Positions 23,891-36,307 of a stretch of DNA of 64,000 nt are shown in pieces; position 1 is the stretch's first letter; every line of letters begins with the position of its first letter. Location of the stretch: assembly GCF_040712315.1 (NCBI RefSeq), contig NC_134015.1:5855945-5919944 (forward strand). Direction: 5' to 3'. Both the position numbers and the translations under genes were made by a program. This DNA comes from Castanea sativa (taxonomy: Eukaryota; Streptophyta; Magnoliopsida; Fagales; Fagaceae). The notes below the pieces were generated by a model. That model worked only from the letters and a program-made list of their open reading frames with translations, did no database searches and had not been told where the DNA came from.

Positions 23891-23963
23891 TGGAGATGCG
23901 GGGTATCGATCCCCGTACCTCTCGCATGCTAAGCGAGCGCTCTACCATCTGAGCTACATCCCC
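23891..23963 (-). tRNA. tRNA-Ala (anticodon AGC)
   Basis: Read on the minus strand, this is a complete 73-base tRNA. The acceptor GGGGATG pairs with CATCTCC through one G-U pair. The D arm and A box read TAGCTCAGATGG. The anticodon stem CTCGC/GCGAG holds the loop TTAGCAT, giving anticodon AGC (Ala). The T arm and B box read CGGGGATCGATACCCCG. The discriminator base is A. No intron is present and no CCA is encoded, as expected in eukaryotes. T-rich sequence follows on the transcribed side (the reverse complement of ...aaaagtgg is weak), so termination is less clear. It appears functional. Confidence 0.95.
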
Positions 23964-24229
23964 TCTCTGTTGTGTTTAAACTACTTTACTTATAAATACT
24001 ATTTTTATGACACTTGTCATTCCTTCTCTCAAAATTTGATTATATTACAATCTCTAATATCTATACATTTATATAAAAAATGAGAGTTCAACTACTTTTA
24101 TTTGACAAAGCAACTTAGGAAGGGTTAAGCGACAAACTTCTATTTATATGGAATGTAATTACTTTTTTATCGTTCAAGAGTAGTGAGCTCTTAAGTGTTG
24201 CTGGGTTTTTTTTTTTTTTTTTCAGCCAG

Positions 24230-25249
24230 CAACTTTGTGGATAGACAAAATCACAGGAAACGGTGAGGGATAGAGATTAGAAAAAGAGAGAGAGAGAAAA
24301 AAAAAAAAGTCAACTATGAGCCAACTGGTAGAGAAAGGCTTGAGAGAAAAGTGCGTGATATGTTTTGTCTTTTTGCTCACATGTGTTTAATTTATCCATA
24401 TGCACATATAGTGGAAATTTAGAAATGTAGATTTGTATGGAATGAATTAAATTAGAAATTCAGAGAGAGATTACTTGCCTCTCTGTTGAATCAAAATCAA
24501 AACAACAACACGGTGTGGGATAGAGATAAGAAAAAATAGAGGAAATAAATAGTCAGCTATGAGCCAATTGATAGAGAATAAGAAGAAAGAGGGAAAAGAG
24601 GAAGGCCTGAGAGAAAAGTTGTGATATGTTTTGTCTTTTTGCTCATGTGAGATAAAGTCTATTGTGTCTATTCTGTGTGCATATAGTATAGATACTTTGT
24701 ATTTTCTTTCTTTCTTTTTTCTAGATCTTTGCTAACATACCAAATCTTTGACATGTGTTGTGTGTAGGTGCAGAAAGGACCCTTCCAAGAATCCTCATAC
24801 CCTCTTCAGTCCCTTCGAAGATCACAACCAAGCTCTCCTTGGAGAAAGTATACCTTTTTAAAGATTTGGAATGTTATCAAAGATTTGGAAGAAAGAAAGA
24901 GAGAAAAATACAAAGTATATATACATCTATATAAATGAAAAACTTAGTTGAGCGGTTGTATTGATAAGTGAAGGCTATGGCGGCATAATCTAGAGCAAAA
25001 TCAATCATGATTATCCCTTTTTTTTTTTTTCTTCTCTCTGAACTCTAACATCAAGGTAATCTAGGTGATAAAATTTGGAGGAAAAATTGACTTCGCAAGA
25101 TAAAGTCTATTATGTCTATTCTGTGTGCATATGGATAAATTAAAAACATGTGAGTAAAAAGACAAAACATATCACGTACCTTTTTCTTTCTCTATCAATT
25201 GGCTCATAGCTGATCCCTTTTTTTCTCTCTTTTTTCTTATCTCTATCTC
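24230..25249. repeat. Direct and inverted repeat cluster
   Basis: Two direct copies (about 24255-24425 and 24510-24690) share gggatagagat.agaaaaa, ctatgagccaa.tg.tagag, and gatatgttttgtctttttgc. A third copy at about 25085-25250 is inverted (gacaaaacatatcac, ctatcaattggctcatagct, ttcttatctctatctct). The pieces also share attctgtgtgcatat. No coding is recognised between them. The inverted copy ends exactly where the hAT element begins. Confidence 0.75.
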
Positions 25250-26071
25250 TAGGGCCGGCTTAGGCCGATTAGGCCATTGATTAGGGCCCTTACTAGAGAA
25301 GGCCCCAAATTGGGGGGCAATTTTTTTTTTATTTATATAAATATTTTTAGAAAATATTAAAACATTTTAGTTTACATTTTTATTACTATTAAAAAGGTTC
25401 AAAGAATTAAGTAATGCTAGAGATAGAAATGAGACAAATTTAAATAAATAGGTTTTACAAATAGATGTGTTACTAATCACAAGTAATTCGAATAGGAAAA
25501 TGTTAAAAATACTATAAATCTTACTACATAACTTTTATTTATTTAATTATTTTTATACATGATAAAAATTCTACTCTAGCCTAATTTAAGTGTTCATGTG
25601 TGCGAAACTCTCTTCTAGAGACTTGAATCTCGGCCATTAGCCCCCACACCTTACAAGAACTTATACTTATGGAGTGATCACTGCACCAAGAGTACGTGGT
25701 GGTCTTCATAACTTTTATAATTTGATGTGACAATGAATATGATAGGTAGATTTCAATACTATTAAATGCACTTTTGAATGAATATTTATGATTGGTGATA
25801 TATCTTTGCAATCTCATGTTGTAAATTTTATAATATTTCTAGTATTTTTGTAAGCCTCATGTCATTGATCATATTCATTACAACACTAGTTTGTAGTAAA
25901 ATTTGTTATAACTTTAACATTTTTCTAAAAAAAATCATATTAAAAATTAAAAAAAAAGGGTTTAAAAAAAATTATTATATAAAATACTAGTTAAATATTA
26001 TTTAAATAATAACATACACGTTCCATTTAAAAATTTAGCCTTAGGCCTTCGAAACTTTTGGGCCAGTCCTG
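25250..26071. mobile_element. Non-autonomous hAT-type element
   Basis: The left end reads TAGGGCCGGCTTAGGC and the right end, reverse-complemented, CAGGACTGGCCCAAAAG. Both resemble hAT termini (CAGGGCCGG...). The 8-base flanks TCTATCTC (25242-25249) and TCTGTCTC (26072-26079) match at seven of eight positions, the hAT target-site length. A subterminal word GGGCCCTT/GGCCCC near the left end is typical. There is no transposase frame; it is a deletion derivative of 822 bases. Confidence 0.72.
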
Positions 26072-26126
26072 TCTGTCTCTCATTGTTTCCTGCGTTTATG
26101 TCCATCAACAAAGTTGCCGGTTGAAC

Positions 26127-26345
26127 AAAAAGTCAAAAACAGATAAGGAGAAGCAGTGGTCAGGTGGCTGCCAATTAAAGTGTAAAAAAATTAAAAAAAT
26201 TAAAATAACACTTACTTCACTACTTTTGATTTTTGAAGGATAAAAAAAGTAATTATAAATCAAAATTCATATAAATAGAAGCCCGCCATTTAAGCCCTCC
26301 CTAATTCGTTTTGTCAAACAAAAATAGTTGAACTCTTATTTTTCA
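26127..26345 (+). repeat. Dispersed repeat related to 15758-15945
   Basis: Shares in order gataaggagaag, cactacttttgat.., gaaggataaaaaaagtaat, gccatttaag and ttttgtcaaacaaaaatagtt with the segment upstream of the PPR gene. Identity is moderate. No coding. Confidence 0.5.
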
Positions 26346-26960
26346 ATATAGATGTATTGATACAAAACTACACCTAGTAAACCACCTTCAGTTTTTTCGC
26401 TCACCTTTTTTCTCTTTGTCAAATAAGAGAAATATTGAAAAAAAAAAAAAACCCCTCCATTGTGAGTAGAACTTTAAAAACCAAAAGCTTTGATCAACGT
26501 TAGAGAGACCAAACTTATCATAATCTTTTTCTTAACCTGTTAATATGATAAGTAATGATTGAACATTTGAGGTTTTTTTTGGTCAAGATCCAAACCCACC
26601 TATAAGATCTATTCAAGCAGCTAATCCAATGTAAACCGAATGATGAAGGTAGATTGGGTTTAAGAATTATTGAGGGCTGAAATAGGACTGCCATGTCAAA
26701 GCTTTTCTGGACAGCGATTAATGATAATGAGTCCAGTTTTGCAAGGGTAACATGTTAAAGCATCTTATACTTAGGAAAGTCCTGGAAAAGAATTTGAAGC
26801 TCCAGTGGACCAAGATTACTTCTTTTGATTCAAAGCAGTCAACAAAATATATTTTTTCCTTGAACCACATAGACTAGAATTTTGGAACCTCTTTAAGTGG
26901 AGAATTGTTCTAAACTTGGTTATTGTTAGACCAGTAATTCCTTTTTGCTTGAGTATATAC
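26346..26960. other. Spacer with no gene
   Basis: AT-rich. Nothing coding or structural is recognised. Confidence 0.5.
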
Positions 26961-26963
26961 TAA

Positions 26964-27212
26964 GGATCCGTTTGGATACTGCTTATTTTGTTGAAAACTG
27001 AAAACACTGTAGCAAAATAATTTTTAAATGTATGAATAGTGCCGTGAAAATCATTTTTAATAAAAGTTTTGCTGAAAAAAGAGGTTTATGAGTTTCGTAA
27101 ACAGTGCATGAAACCCACTGAAAAGTTGAAACGCGTTTCTTCAAAAAAAAAAACAAAAAACGTGAAATGTGAAACGCTGGACGCAACAATTTTCATTAGT
27201 ACCCAAACGGGT
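26964..27212. mobile_element. MITE, hAT-like
   Basis: Left end GGATCCGTTTGGATACTG and the reverse complement of the right end ACCCGTTTGGGTACTAAT share CCGTTTGG.TAC. The length is about 250 bases. The interior has the words aacactgtagcaaaataatt and cgtgaaatgtgaaacgctgg common in such elements. ACTAA flanks both sides (26959-26963 and 27213-27217), but the exact end is ambiguous. Confidence 0.6.
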
Positions 27213-27715
27213 ACTAAATTAGCTACATGCCAATGATTACAAAGCATCTTTAGTCTCCAAGTATCCTAGTAAGGGATGCAATTGTTCTAACGTTTTGGGT
27301 CATGAGCAATCTACACTCTAAAGTGATACTACCATTTATCCATTCACTTGTTTAAATAAAACACAGAAAAAATTATTGCCAAAATTCGAGTGCAATTTCT
27401 TAAGTTTCTCAATTAAATTCAACCGTATTGTAGTAACCAATACAGTACAAACACTGTTATTTTTATCAAAGACTAGTAAGTTCAACCATGTAACTTATTG
27501 GTCAATACAACTACATGGTTGAATTTAATTAGAAAACATATGGTAGAATACCTGCAAGAGCAACGGACATGCTTAATCTAAATTCCAGAGAGAAAAGCAG
27601 CTAGACATAGGCATGCAAATATGCAAACACCTCAAGGTTCAAAAATTGGTCAAGACATTTGCACATGCATACTCTTTTTGAAGGTCATTTGGTGCATGGG
27701 TATAAATAATAGTGC
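27213..27715. other. Spacer with no gene
   Basis: No coding or repeat structure recognised. Confidence 0.45.
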
Positions 27716-27718
27716 TAA

Positions 27719-28623
27719 GAGCATCCGCAGTGGTCATGGTAAATGCCAATGCCAAGCACATTTTTCCATTTTCACCCAAAAAAGTGGCTCCATCGAAACT
27801 TGTAAAATGTTCCAATTGTAAATTTTTTTATAATATTGCTACAGTGCCATTCTACAAGTAGAATGCACTGTAGAACTATGGTATAAATTTTTTGATCACT
27901 TTTATTCTTTCTCTCTCCTCTATCTTTTCTTTCTCTTTTCCCTGGGGCTGAGAAGTCTTCTTTCTTTCTTAACTCACTCTTCCTGTTTTCTCATCTACCC
28001 TCTCTTACTCTTTGACTCGTTGGTGGCCGAAGCAAGGTTCGACGAAGGCGCGGCGGTGATGGCGTTTATTGAACGGTGATGGCGTGGGTTTAAAATCAAC
28101 AGCGTGGGTTTCAAATCGGTGATAGCGTATTTTCGACGGCCTGGGTTTCAAATTGGCGGCGTGGATTTGCTGATTGGTGGCTTGTGGAGATCGGCGAGTT
28201 GGCATGGTGGGTTTGAAGTGAGTTTTTTCTCTTGGTGTGTTTCTGGCAATTTCTTTTGTTTATTGGCAATTTTTTGGCAATTTTCTCGATCAGTGGTGGT
28301 GGTTTTTGACAATTTTTTGTGTTTCTTTCTCTCTTGGTGGTTGTTTCTTGTGGTTGTTGTTGGTGGTGAGTTTGGTTGTGGTGGTGGTTGCTGGCCAGTT
28401 GGCAAGGTGAATTTCTGAGTTTTTCTTTTTTGGAACAAAGTTTCTCTGAGAGGATATTTTGTGGGTATTATATTTTAACGTGTAAATATATTATTTTAAT
28501 GAGTAAAATGGTAAATAGAAGTTTGGACGTTGGGTGTAGTGAAAAATGATATTGTATAATTGATAAAGTAACTTTTTGAATGGTAAAATAAGATAGAATT
28601 GGGATAAATGAATGTGGATGCTC
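27719..28623. mobile_element. PIF/Harbinger-type non-autonomous element
   Basis: Terminal inverted repeats GAGCATCCGCAGTGG (left) and GAGCATCCACATTC (reverse complement of the right end) are flanked by the 3-base duplication TAA (27716-27718 and 28624-28626), the Harbinger hallmark. The 905-base interior is G/T-rich on the plus strand from 28020 to 28430, with repeated words gatggcg, gcgtgggttt and ggcaatttt. This creates open frames on both strands that look non-coding. An inverted pair near 27837-27872 (gctacagtgccattctac / gtagaatgcactgtag) gives a strong internal hairpin. Confidence 0.78.
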
Positions 28624-29436
28624 TAATATGCATCTCACTGCAAAGAAACTGGCGTGCTAGTAATTATTGACAGAAGAGGTCGGACCTAACCTCACCTGTT
28701 GTCCACACCGAGAAAGAGAGAGATCGAGAAGGGTCAAAGAGAAGCGCCAACGTCTATGGAGATCGCTGATTGGCCCGATTTAGCTCCGACGAGGGACAGA
28801 GGGCAGCGGGCAAAGGTTAGAGACTCAGAGGGAGGGTGGGTTAAGAAGTGAGAATGAGATGTAGGTTTCAGTCTAATGACTTCTTAGACTCTAATGTTTT
28901 AGGGTATATCACAAAATCAATGGTATTGGTAAGTCCATTTGTCAAAATCTGTGATTTTCTTCTTCTTTTTTTCATTGCTGGCGTGTCGGACTAGTAGGAG
29001 CCGCATCGGCACCGTGTTGAAAAAAAAAAGAAAAAGAAAAAAAAAAGACACTGCTCAGACACCAGAGTTTAGCGAATCGTATAGGTTCCGGTGTCCAACA
29101 CCGACAGGTCGCCAAAAATGACGCGTCAGTGCAACCTAGATTACTGTATAAAGAAGGTTGAGTAGAATTTTGAACTCATATCACTCAACAGGTAAAATAA
29201 TGGATTTGATTCGTCTCTAATAATGTCCCTCTCCCATTCTATTAAATCACAAATCATCAATCACTACAAATCAACAATTTTGGCTCATCATAGCACAGAG
29301 AGAGAGAAATCTGTCATTTCAACATAAATGAAAAGCAAAACATATGAAATACTTTTGAACTGAGAACATGTCCAGCTCCATTTAGTAGAAAATAACATAT
29401 AGAAATAAGATGCCAAATCTCCATTTCTATTGCCTA
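28624..29436. other. Spacer and 3' flank of SAR1
   Basis: A GC-richer patch at about 28680-29130 includes ggcgtgtcggactagtagga and ggttccggtgtccaacaccg, words that look like repeat remnants. No frame is convincing. The right part is the 3' UTR of SAR1 (minus strand). Confidence 0.45.
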
Positions 29437-32400
29437 TTACTTAATATACTGAGAAAGCCACTTGAAACCATCTCCATAACCCATTTTCCGGACAATACTA
29501 CACATGAAAACCTCAAGGGGACGGACATTTGAGTCTGCCAAGTTTACCTTACCCTTTCCTGTGGTAAAGTTGGTCAGGCCAAGGTGGAAACGCAATTCAT
29601 CTTCTGAGGCAGCATATGGTATATCGATCTTGTTGCCAAGAATAAGGAATGGAACATTTGCCAAGGCCTCATCAGAGAGGAGAGCATCCAGCTCTTTTTT
29701 TGACTCAGCAAACCTTTCCTTGTCATAAGCATCCACTAAGTAGACAACTGCATCCACCTTCAGAAAGATAGAAATGTATTTAGCAAAAAAAAGATTACTT
29801 AAAAGGAAGGTAGGGGCATAATTTGAGCCCCCAAATAAAAACCCTGCCGCATGGTGAAGCAACATGCAATGACAAGTATAACTTGAAACATATTTTTCTT
29901 CGATAGGCAATCAGGCACAACTTGCCAAATTCCCAATATAAAATTTCAAGAGAGATTTAAGGATCACCATGTCTTTACATTTCTCAAATGCAAGCGTTCC
30001 TTCAAGAAATAAAAATTAACATGTAAGAAGTCACCAACTCACTGATGTACTCCTAAAATAATAAAATGCCATATTTTAATGCAAGAGATCTACAATGTAT
30101 ATTTTGACCTAGATGGATTTGGTACAAAGAGAGTGAATTATGTATGGTGAGATACTATTAGCAGACCTTCGAAACACAAAAGGTGCTATCAGCGAACTCC
30201 CACGATCAATGTCTGCCTCCCATGAATCAGATAAACATGGAAATGTTTGTCTGGGATTATGAAGGCAGAACTATCATAAAACTTACGGTTTTGCAGGCTA
30301 TAACAAAAAAGCAAAAACAATTGCACAGAATGCAGGTATTCAATTAGGATAGCAAAAAAGCTCAGGAATATGTAAGAAGTCACTATTTCTTTACATTTCC
30401 TCTGGTTTTAGAACTGACAAGAAACAGGGTCCTATCAAGAAGAAAAAAATTAACATGCAAGAAGTCACCAATGTATTAGTAATTGAAGAGATCCACAATG
30501 TACCTAGATAGATTCAGTAAAATGGCAGAGAGCATGAATTATATCAGGTGAGATACTATTAGCAGACCTTCTAAACACAAAAGGTGCTATCAGCGAACTC
30601 CCACGATCAATGTCTGCCTCCCATGAATCAGATAAACACAGAAAGGTTTGTCTGGGATTATGAAGGCATAAATATCCTACGATCATTCTGCAGGCAATAA
30701 TGACGCAAGACAACCAGAACAAAACTAAACAATGGAAAAATAAAGGATATGACCTAGGAGTCAACACCTAGGCCTTGCTTGGAGTCAGCACCAAGCAGGG
30801 AAATCACTAGGAGTCAACACCTAAGATAGACTTGAAGTCAGCACCAGACCAAAGAATGACCAAATGATCATTTTTTCATTCATCAAACTATCAACTAACT
30901 CCTCAAGGAGTACAATAGGTTGCTCATAAAGGATTGCTAAACCCTAGTTCTAATTAGTTAGAAAACCCTAATTGCCTTATTACAAAAATAACCTTGCTTC
31001 CAAAATTAAAATACTAATAGCCTAATAAACTACTAGGACCTAAAACATAAAAATACAATTGACTTGCAAACATAAATAATATTAAATAATAATTTTCTTG
31101 CATCTCCCGCATCAAATAATATAAGGAAAAACAATTCCACAGGCCACTGGTGATCAATTAGGATAGCAAAACTCAGGTATGGGACGCAGAATTTTCATCT
31201 AATTAGTTGAGAGGGACAGGGGAGGGGAGTTAATTCATGTAGTTACATAAAAGCACCAAAATTTCTCCCATTTTATTAGTATTTTAGGCAGACTGCAGCC
31301 AAATCAGTTCAATATATAACAAGGGCTAATTGTTCCATTCTAAACCAAAATATTGATATTGCCAAATTTATGGCACATATAGTCACAACCCAAAGTGTAT
31401 CACAATTCAAATCGAGGCGAATCTCAATCTGGCTTACTAGCAAACACTAGTCACGATTATTTAAACCATATTCCCTATTGTTCACCTTGAATTACACAAT
31501 TAGCTGTTTATGAAAAACAAGTATAAAAAATGCATGTATTCTCAAGAGTAAACAAAAATATAAATTATAATCACCATATCATCACATTCCATGAATCATT
31601 AACTAAACATTCTAATAAAAGATACTTGAAAGATTGATAAATCTACCTTGGCATAGTAGTCTTTCCACACTCTACGAGCTATTTGATGTCCTCCCAAATC
31701 AAAAGCTTTAAACTTGATTTTCCCAATACTCAACTCCTCTGATGTAGGGTACTGTGTTGGCTGATGTTGAACTAATCTCTGCAATATTCCATTACCAATA
31801 CCCAGAAAAAGACAAGAATATCAAGCCAATGGTAATCAAACTATACAAAACCCTATCCACCATTGTTTGCTTGAAATCACAATTAAATTTTTTTTTTTTT
31901 TGGAGCCCTTTTTTGTTGTTGTGGCTCTCCAAAATTATAAATCTCACGTAAACTAATACTAAAAACAAATTTTAATCAGACAGTTTGAAATCCCTAGTTT
32001 TGTTTTTCTTTTTTAATGCTTTTCCTAATTTTCCTACCTATTCCAAGAAACAAAGCAGAGCTTTATGGCTAGCTCAAATATGCTTCCAGTCAAGTCAAAC
32101 ACATAGCACTTGACACATAATCACATCTACGCCCTAAGAATTTAATATCTGAATAATTTTCTTTCTGTTTCCTACATTATTCATCAACCAAAACCTTCAT
32201 GTAATTACAAAATAAAAAAAACATACAAATTAAAAGCTAGCTCAATATGATACCCTCTAAAACTCGAATCCCAGACTCAAAATCAAAAATTTCCAGCATT
32301 TTTTCATCAATCGAACCCACCGTTTAACAACAGCAATGATGACAATCCAAATTAAAATCTCAATACCCACACTTTCCAATACATCAAAAACATAAGAACC

Positions 32401-33320
32401 TAACGCCTAGCACCCAAATCAAAGTCTTTTATTTCCTTCTCTTTTTTCTCCCTGAAAGTCTCTCATCAATCAACGAAATCATTTAAATTGCGATACAACC
32501 CCCCAAAAAGTATTCACAGTAAAGTTTTATACCCAAAATTCCAGCAATCTCAAAAAATGTAATGGCTACCTCAAATTCATTCATTTTCCCACATTTACTC
32601 ATAAACCAAAGCCACCACTTATGCAAAAAATATATAAACAAATAAAAACACAAGGTTTTGATTGCTCTTATCTCCTTTTATTAATATTCAATTTACCATA
32701 AACCCAAAATGAACCATCTCAACACTATCGAAATTGAAACTTCCCCAACTATTCTCACTAACCAAACACTACAATTTTAACAAATCAACTCAAATTTCCA
32801 AACAAAAAATACTTAAAATTTGAGAGAGAGAGAGAGAGAGGAGAAAAAAAAACCCCCAAAGCACTGAAATTCAGCTGGTTTTAACAAATACCCAAATTTC
32901 ATTTCCCAGAAAACTAATAGCAAAAAAATCGAAACTTTGACTCAAACCCAAATTTCCAAGAAAAAAAAAAAAAGAACAACAACAAAACACTGAAATTCAG
33001 CTGGTTTTAACAAATACCCAAATTCCATATCCCAAAAAAGAAAACAAATTTAACGAAATAAAACACAATTATACAAAACCAAATACAAATCGAAACTAAC
33101 TTCCGCAACTGTCTTTCTTTAGCAAACTAAGCCCACAAATTTTAACAAAGCAAAACCCAAAACTTCAAAAAAAAAAATATAAAAGGGGTACCTCGTCTTT
33201 GAGCATATGAAGCAAGGTGGTTTTGCCAGCGTTATCGAGTCCTAAGAACAAAATCTTGGCCTCTTTTTGCCACAACCCTAGCGAAGCTAAAACCCCATAA
33301 AACCAATCGAACAAAAACAT
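29437..33320 (-). CDS. SAR1: SAR1 small GTPase (COPII coat assembly), 3 coding exons
   Basis: SAR1-GTP inserts its N-terminal amphipathic helix into the ER membrane and recruits Sec23/24 to start COPII budding. Coding exons are 33320-33192, 31778-31647 and 29757-29437. Junctions are GT-AG, all phase 0, and total 193 residues, the standard SAR1 length. Motifs: STAR-like N terminus [18 protein letters not shown]-loop GLDNAGKT (27-34), switch I PTSEE (54-58), DLGGH (70-74), NKID (129-132), and the C-terminal block [28 protein letters not shown]. All nucleotide-binding residues are present, so this is a functional gene. Introns 1 and 2 are long (1.4 and 1.9 kb). Related sequence runs through the two SAR1-like loci downstream on the plus-strand map. 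Confidence 0.97.
30130..30690. repeat. Direct duplication inside SAR1 intron 2
   Basis: Two copies (about 30148-30275 and 30550-30680) share gatactattagcagacctt, aaaggtgctatcagcgaact and ttgtctgggattatgaaggc. Related, more diverged copies lie in the introns of both SAR1-like loci (about 38510-38640 and 49245-49350), showing that intron sequence was duplicated together with exons. Confidence 0.8.
30750..31115. repeat. Insertion-like segment in SAR1 intron 2
   Basis: A segment absent from the corresponding introns of the SAR1-like loci. It starts with hairpin words (CCTAGGAGTCAACACCTAGG; TGCTTGGAGTCAGCACCAAG) repeated two to three times and ends ttgcatctcccgcatcaa. It looks like a transposon or retroelement remnant, but I cannot place it in a family or define a target-site duplication. 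Confidence 0.4.
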
Positions 33321-34113
33321 CGTACTCTTCGAGATTTACAGCTAGTTTTCCACTCGATCAGATCGGAGAGAAAGAGAGAGAGAGAGCTGGATTCTTGTTC
33401 TTGGCGTGGAGAACTAACTGGGGTGGAACATTTTTTTTTTTTTTGGGGAGATTGAGGTTGGAGACCGGTGACTGGTTGTGTAGGTTTGAGAGTTGGTGTG
33501 TTGGTGGGATATGAAGTCTGGGGTTTGGTCACTTCGTGGACCGGGTTACCGGGTGGGGGTATGTGGGCTTTGGGGTTATATATAGAAATAGAAATAGTTA
33601 GGGGTTGTATTTTCAAACAACAATTTTTTAATTTTAAAGAATATTACACGTATTTTAATATATTTTTTCATTTACACGTATTTTTATAAATATTTCAAAT
33701 AATAATTTTCAGTTTTTAAACACATGTATCAAACAGACTCTTACTTTATTAATTTACATGCTTTTGTGTCGGCAATAAAATTTCTTCTATTAAAACTTTT
33801 TCTTTTATATATTAATTTTGTAAATACCATTATCTATTTTACACTATATTATATTAAAATATCAAATTTCTTAATTTTTTTAAGGACAAAATTTAATTAC
33901 AAAACTAGTTGTAGTATAAAACTACTACGTTACTCAATAAAATAAGTATTATTACATATTTTGAAAATTTAGCTGTTAAATTTCATATTCTTTAAGCTCT
34001 TAATACACACGTTAAATTTTGTGTCAATAAAATATTATTTATTATATGATCTATAAATTTATATTTTATGCATAATTTTAAACTACAAAAACTTGCAATT
34101 TAAGAAATTTATT
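33321..34113. other. 5' flank of SAR1 and spacer
   Basis: The first about 250 bases are the probable SAR1 5' UTR and promoter (minus strand), with a GA/CT-rich tract at about 33366-33387. The rest is very AT-rich with no gene. Confidence 0.5.
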
Positions 34114-34118
34114 GATGA

Positions 34119-34871
34119 TGTAAGTGCACAATTGCACCTGGACCCAAGAACAGTTATGGGCTCAGGCCCAATGAGCCTTAAACAATATGAATTTGTAGAG
34201 TGTGGGCTTGAAACCCAGGTTAGAAGTGTATGAGGATGAAATGACAAACTAAAGATTGCAAGTACTTGGAAACAAAAAGGAGTAATGTAAATAGGCCTCC
34301 TCGGACGTAAGCCGAGAGCTGTTCTTATATTATATCTCTCTCTTTTTCCTTGTTCTTTTTAGGTTACAAAAAGTTCCGTCCTGTTTCTGTTCCAGGTCCC
34401 TCCTTAAATACTCCTCTTTTTAATACTTTATCCACGTGTTGCCCCCCAATTCCTCCCTTAGCCTAGATATTTCTTTTCTTAGTGCCTTTGAACAGTAACT
34501 AGAAGTTTCCCTTCCACTGTTTAAGTGTCACTTCCTCATTAATGCGGCCAGGGTGGTAGGTGCAGGGTCTTTAATGTGGAGGTAGCAGCCTTTACCTTTG
34601 ATATTCTTCCAACATCGGCGCTTCTAGGACATTCAAGGGTTCTCTCCCTTTAACCATTGGTCTTGACCGTATCATTCCCTAATCTTTACCATGAAGTCTC
34701 AGGTTCTTTGATGTCAGTCCGAGGGGAAAACCATCCTCGGCTGGATCCTCGGATCCTCGGCGTATAGGCCGACCCATAGCACCAACAATCACTAACCCTA
34801 GGGTCAGGTCGGCCTTCCTTAACAAGGCCCAAAAGGCCCACATTCCCACCAGGATCCTTTTGCCCCACACA
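34119..34871 (+). mobile_element. Solo LTR, family 1
   Basis: A 753-base LTR, TGTAAGTGCACAATTGCACC to GCCCCACACA, with a perfect target-site duplication GATGA (34114-34118 and 34872-34876). It is close to the copy at 7098 on the opposite strand. It carries TCCTCGGACGTAAGCCGAG, a near-palindrome shared by the family. No internal region. Confidence 0.93.
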
Positions 34872-34876
34872 GATGA

Positions 34877-35503
34877 CATAGTTATTGATTTTTAATTTCT
34901 ATAAATTGTGCAAGCGTAGAGGATATAAGAAGAAAATGTAATCCAATGGCGCATTTGTCAAAATTTACCTCCAACAAAAAGATATTAAGTAAACTTGTAA
35001 CCTTAGACTACAACCAATTTTGTAACTAAATTTTGTCTTTTTTTTAATTGTTTCTCTTTCTTCACTCACAATAACCACTATGCAACATGCACTCTCTTCT
35101 TTTAGCCTCAAAATATGTAAATAAATAATAAAAGAAACTATATGCAAAGTGAATAGTGTCAAAAGAAATTTACACAGTTATTATAACAACATTGCAAATT
35201 TACAAATTTTTAACTTGATTGATGTGAGTGGTTTTGGAGATTAAATGTGTAAAATTGATACATTTTTCTATTTTGCATTGATTAAGGTAAATGCTCTAAA
35301 TTTATAACTATTAGAACCAATTTTTACCTAAGAGGAATGATACATGTTTATTGTACGTATGGAGTATTACGCAAAATGAAAGTCATAGTAGAATACAAGA
35401 TACTCTCTCCTAGACTACACCAACTAGATGTTTTCTCATCTCACAAGAATAGTATATTTGATCGTGATTATAATTAATAAGATTCACTATTATATAAAAA
35501 ATA
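34877..35503. other. Spacer with no gene
   Basis: AT-rich sequence between two solo LTRs. Nothing coding is recognised. Confidence 0.5.
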
Positions 35504-35508
35504 GTAAA

Positions 35509-36307
35509 TGTAGGGATAAAAGACCCAAGATGCACTTTTGGGTCGTAGGCTTTGTCCGAGGTTGTCTACTTGTCCGAGGATGGATTGACAGCAGTAAGGA
35601 AGTCAGATCTAGAGATCTACAGGCAAATTGCGATAGAAGAAACTAAGGGAAGTAATCCGAGAGGGGATATCTCCTCACCTAAGCAAAGTAAGGATCAGAT
35701 GGTATGTCATGTTGTCCAGAATGATCTTTTAAGAGGTCTTGTGGATGAAGATATGTTTTATGGGGCACAGAGAATAGGAACAGTTAGAAAATATTTAAGA
35801 GAAAACTGCTACCACTGCATTGAATGCTCTGTACCTAAGTCTCTTGTCGCATTAATGAAGAAGTGATATCTGAATAGTGATTTTCAGCCTTACAGCTATT
35901 ACCTAAAGACTTTCAGAAGGTATTAATGGGACAAGTATCAATGTTAGCAACCTAGACCTACACGTGGAGAGCAAAAATGGGAGAAAAGAGGAAGTATAAG
36001 AAGAAAAAAGGTCCTAGAGAGAAAGGGATCAGAGAAAGAATGAGAAAACACTGTAAACTGAATATCTGTAATCCATATTTGAGAGAGAAGAAGTATAAGA
36101 ATTTGTTCCTCGGCTTGAGTCCGATGACAACTTTTGTCATACAAACTAATCCATCCCTATTATTTTGCAATCTTGGGTCATTGTTGTTATTGTGTAAACT
36201 CATTAGAAACAAGATTTCTGACCCCCTCTCTATATATTTATTATATTGGACTTTTTGGGTCTATGCCCTTCCTCTTGTTGGGCTTACGCACAAATTGCGA
36301 CCTTACA
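35509..36307 (-). mobile_element. Solo LTR, family 2
   Basis: A 799-base LTR on the minus strand, with plus-strand ends TGTAGGGATAAAAGACCC and GCGACCTTACA. It has a perfect target-site duplication GTAAA (35504-35508 and 36308-36312). It shares the TTGTCCGAGG words and inverted TGTA.GG.../...CCTTACA ends with the LTR at 2601. Frames of 100-130 codons inside it are not genes. Confidence 0.9.

Noticed and set aside
28104..28438. Frames of about 100 codons on both strands.
   Set aside because: They lie in the GT-rich core of a Harbinger element and have low-complexity products.
34119..36307. The LTRs at 34119 and 35509 as the two ends of one retrotransposon.
   Set aside because: They lie on opposite strands, belong to different families, and each has its own 5-base target duplication.
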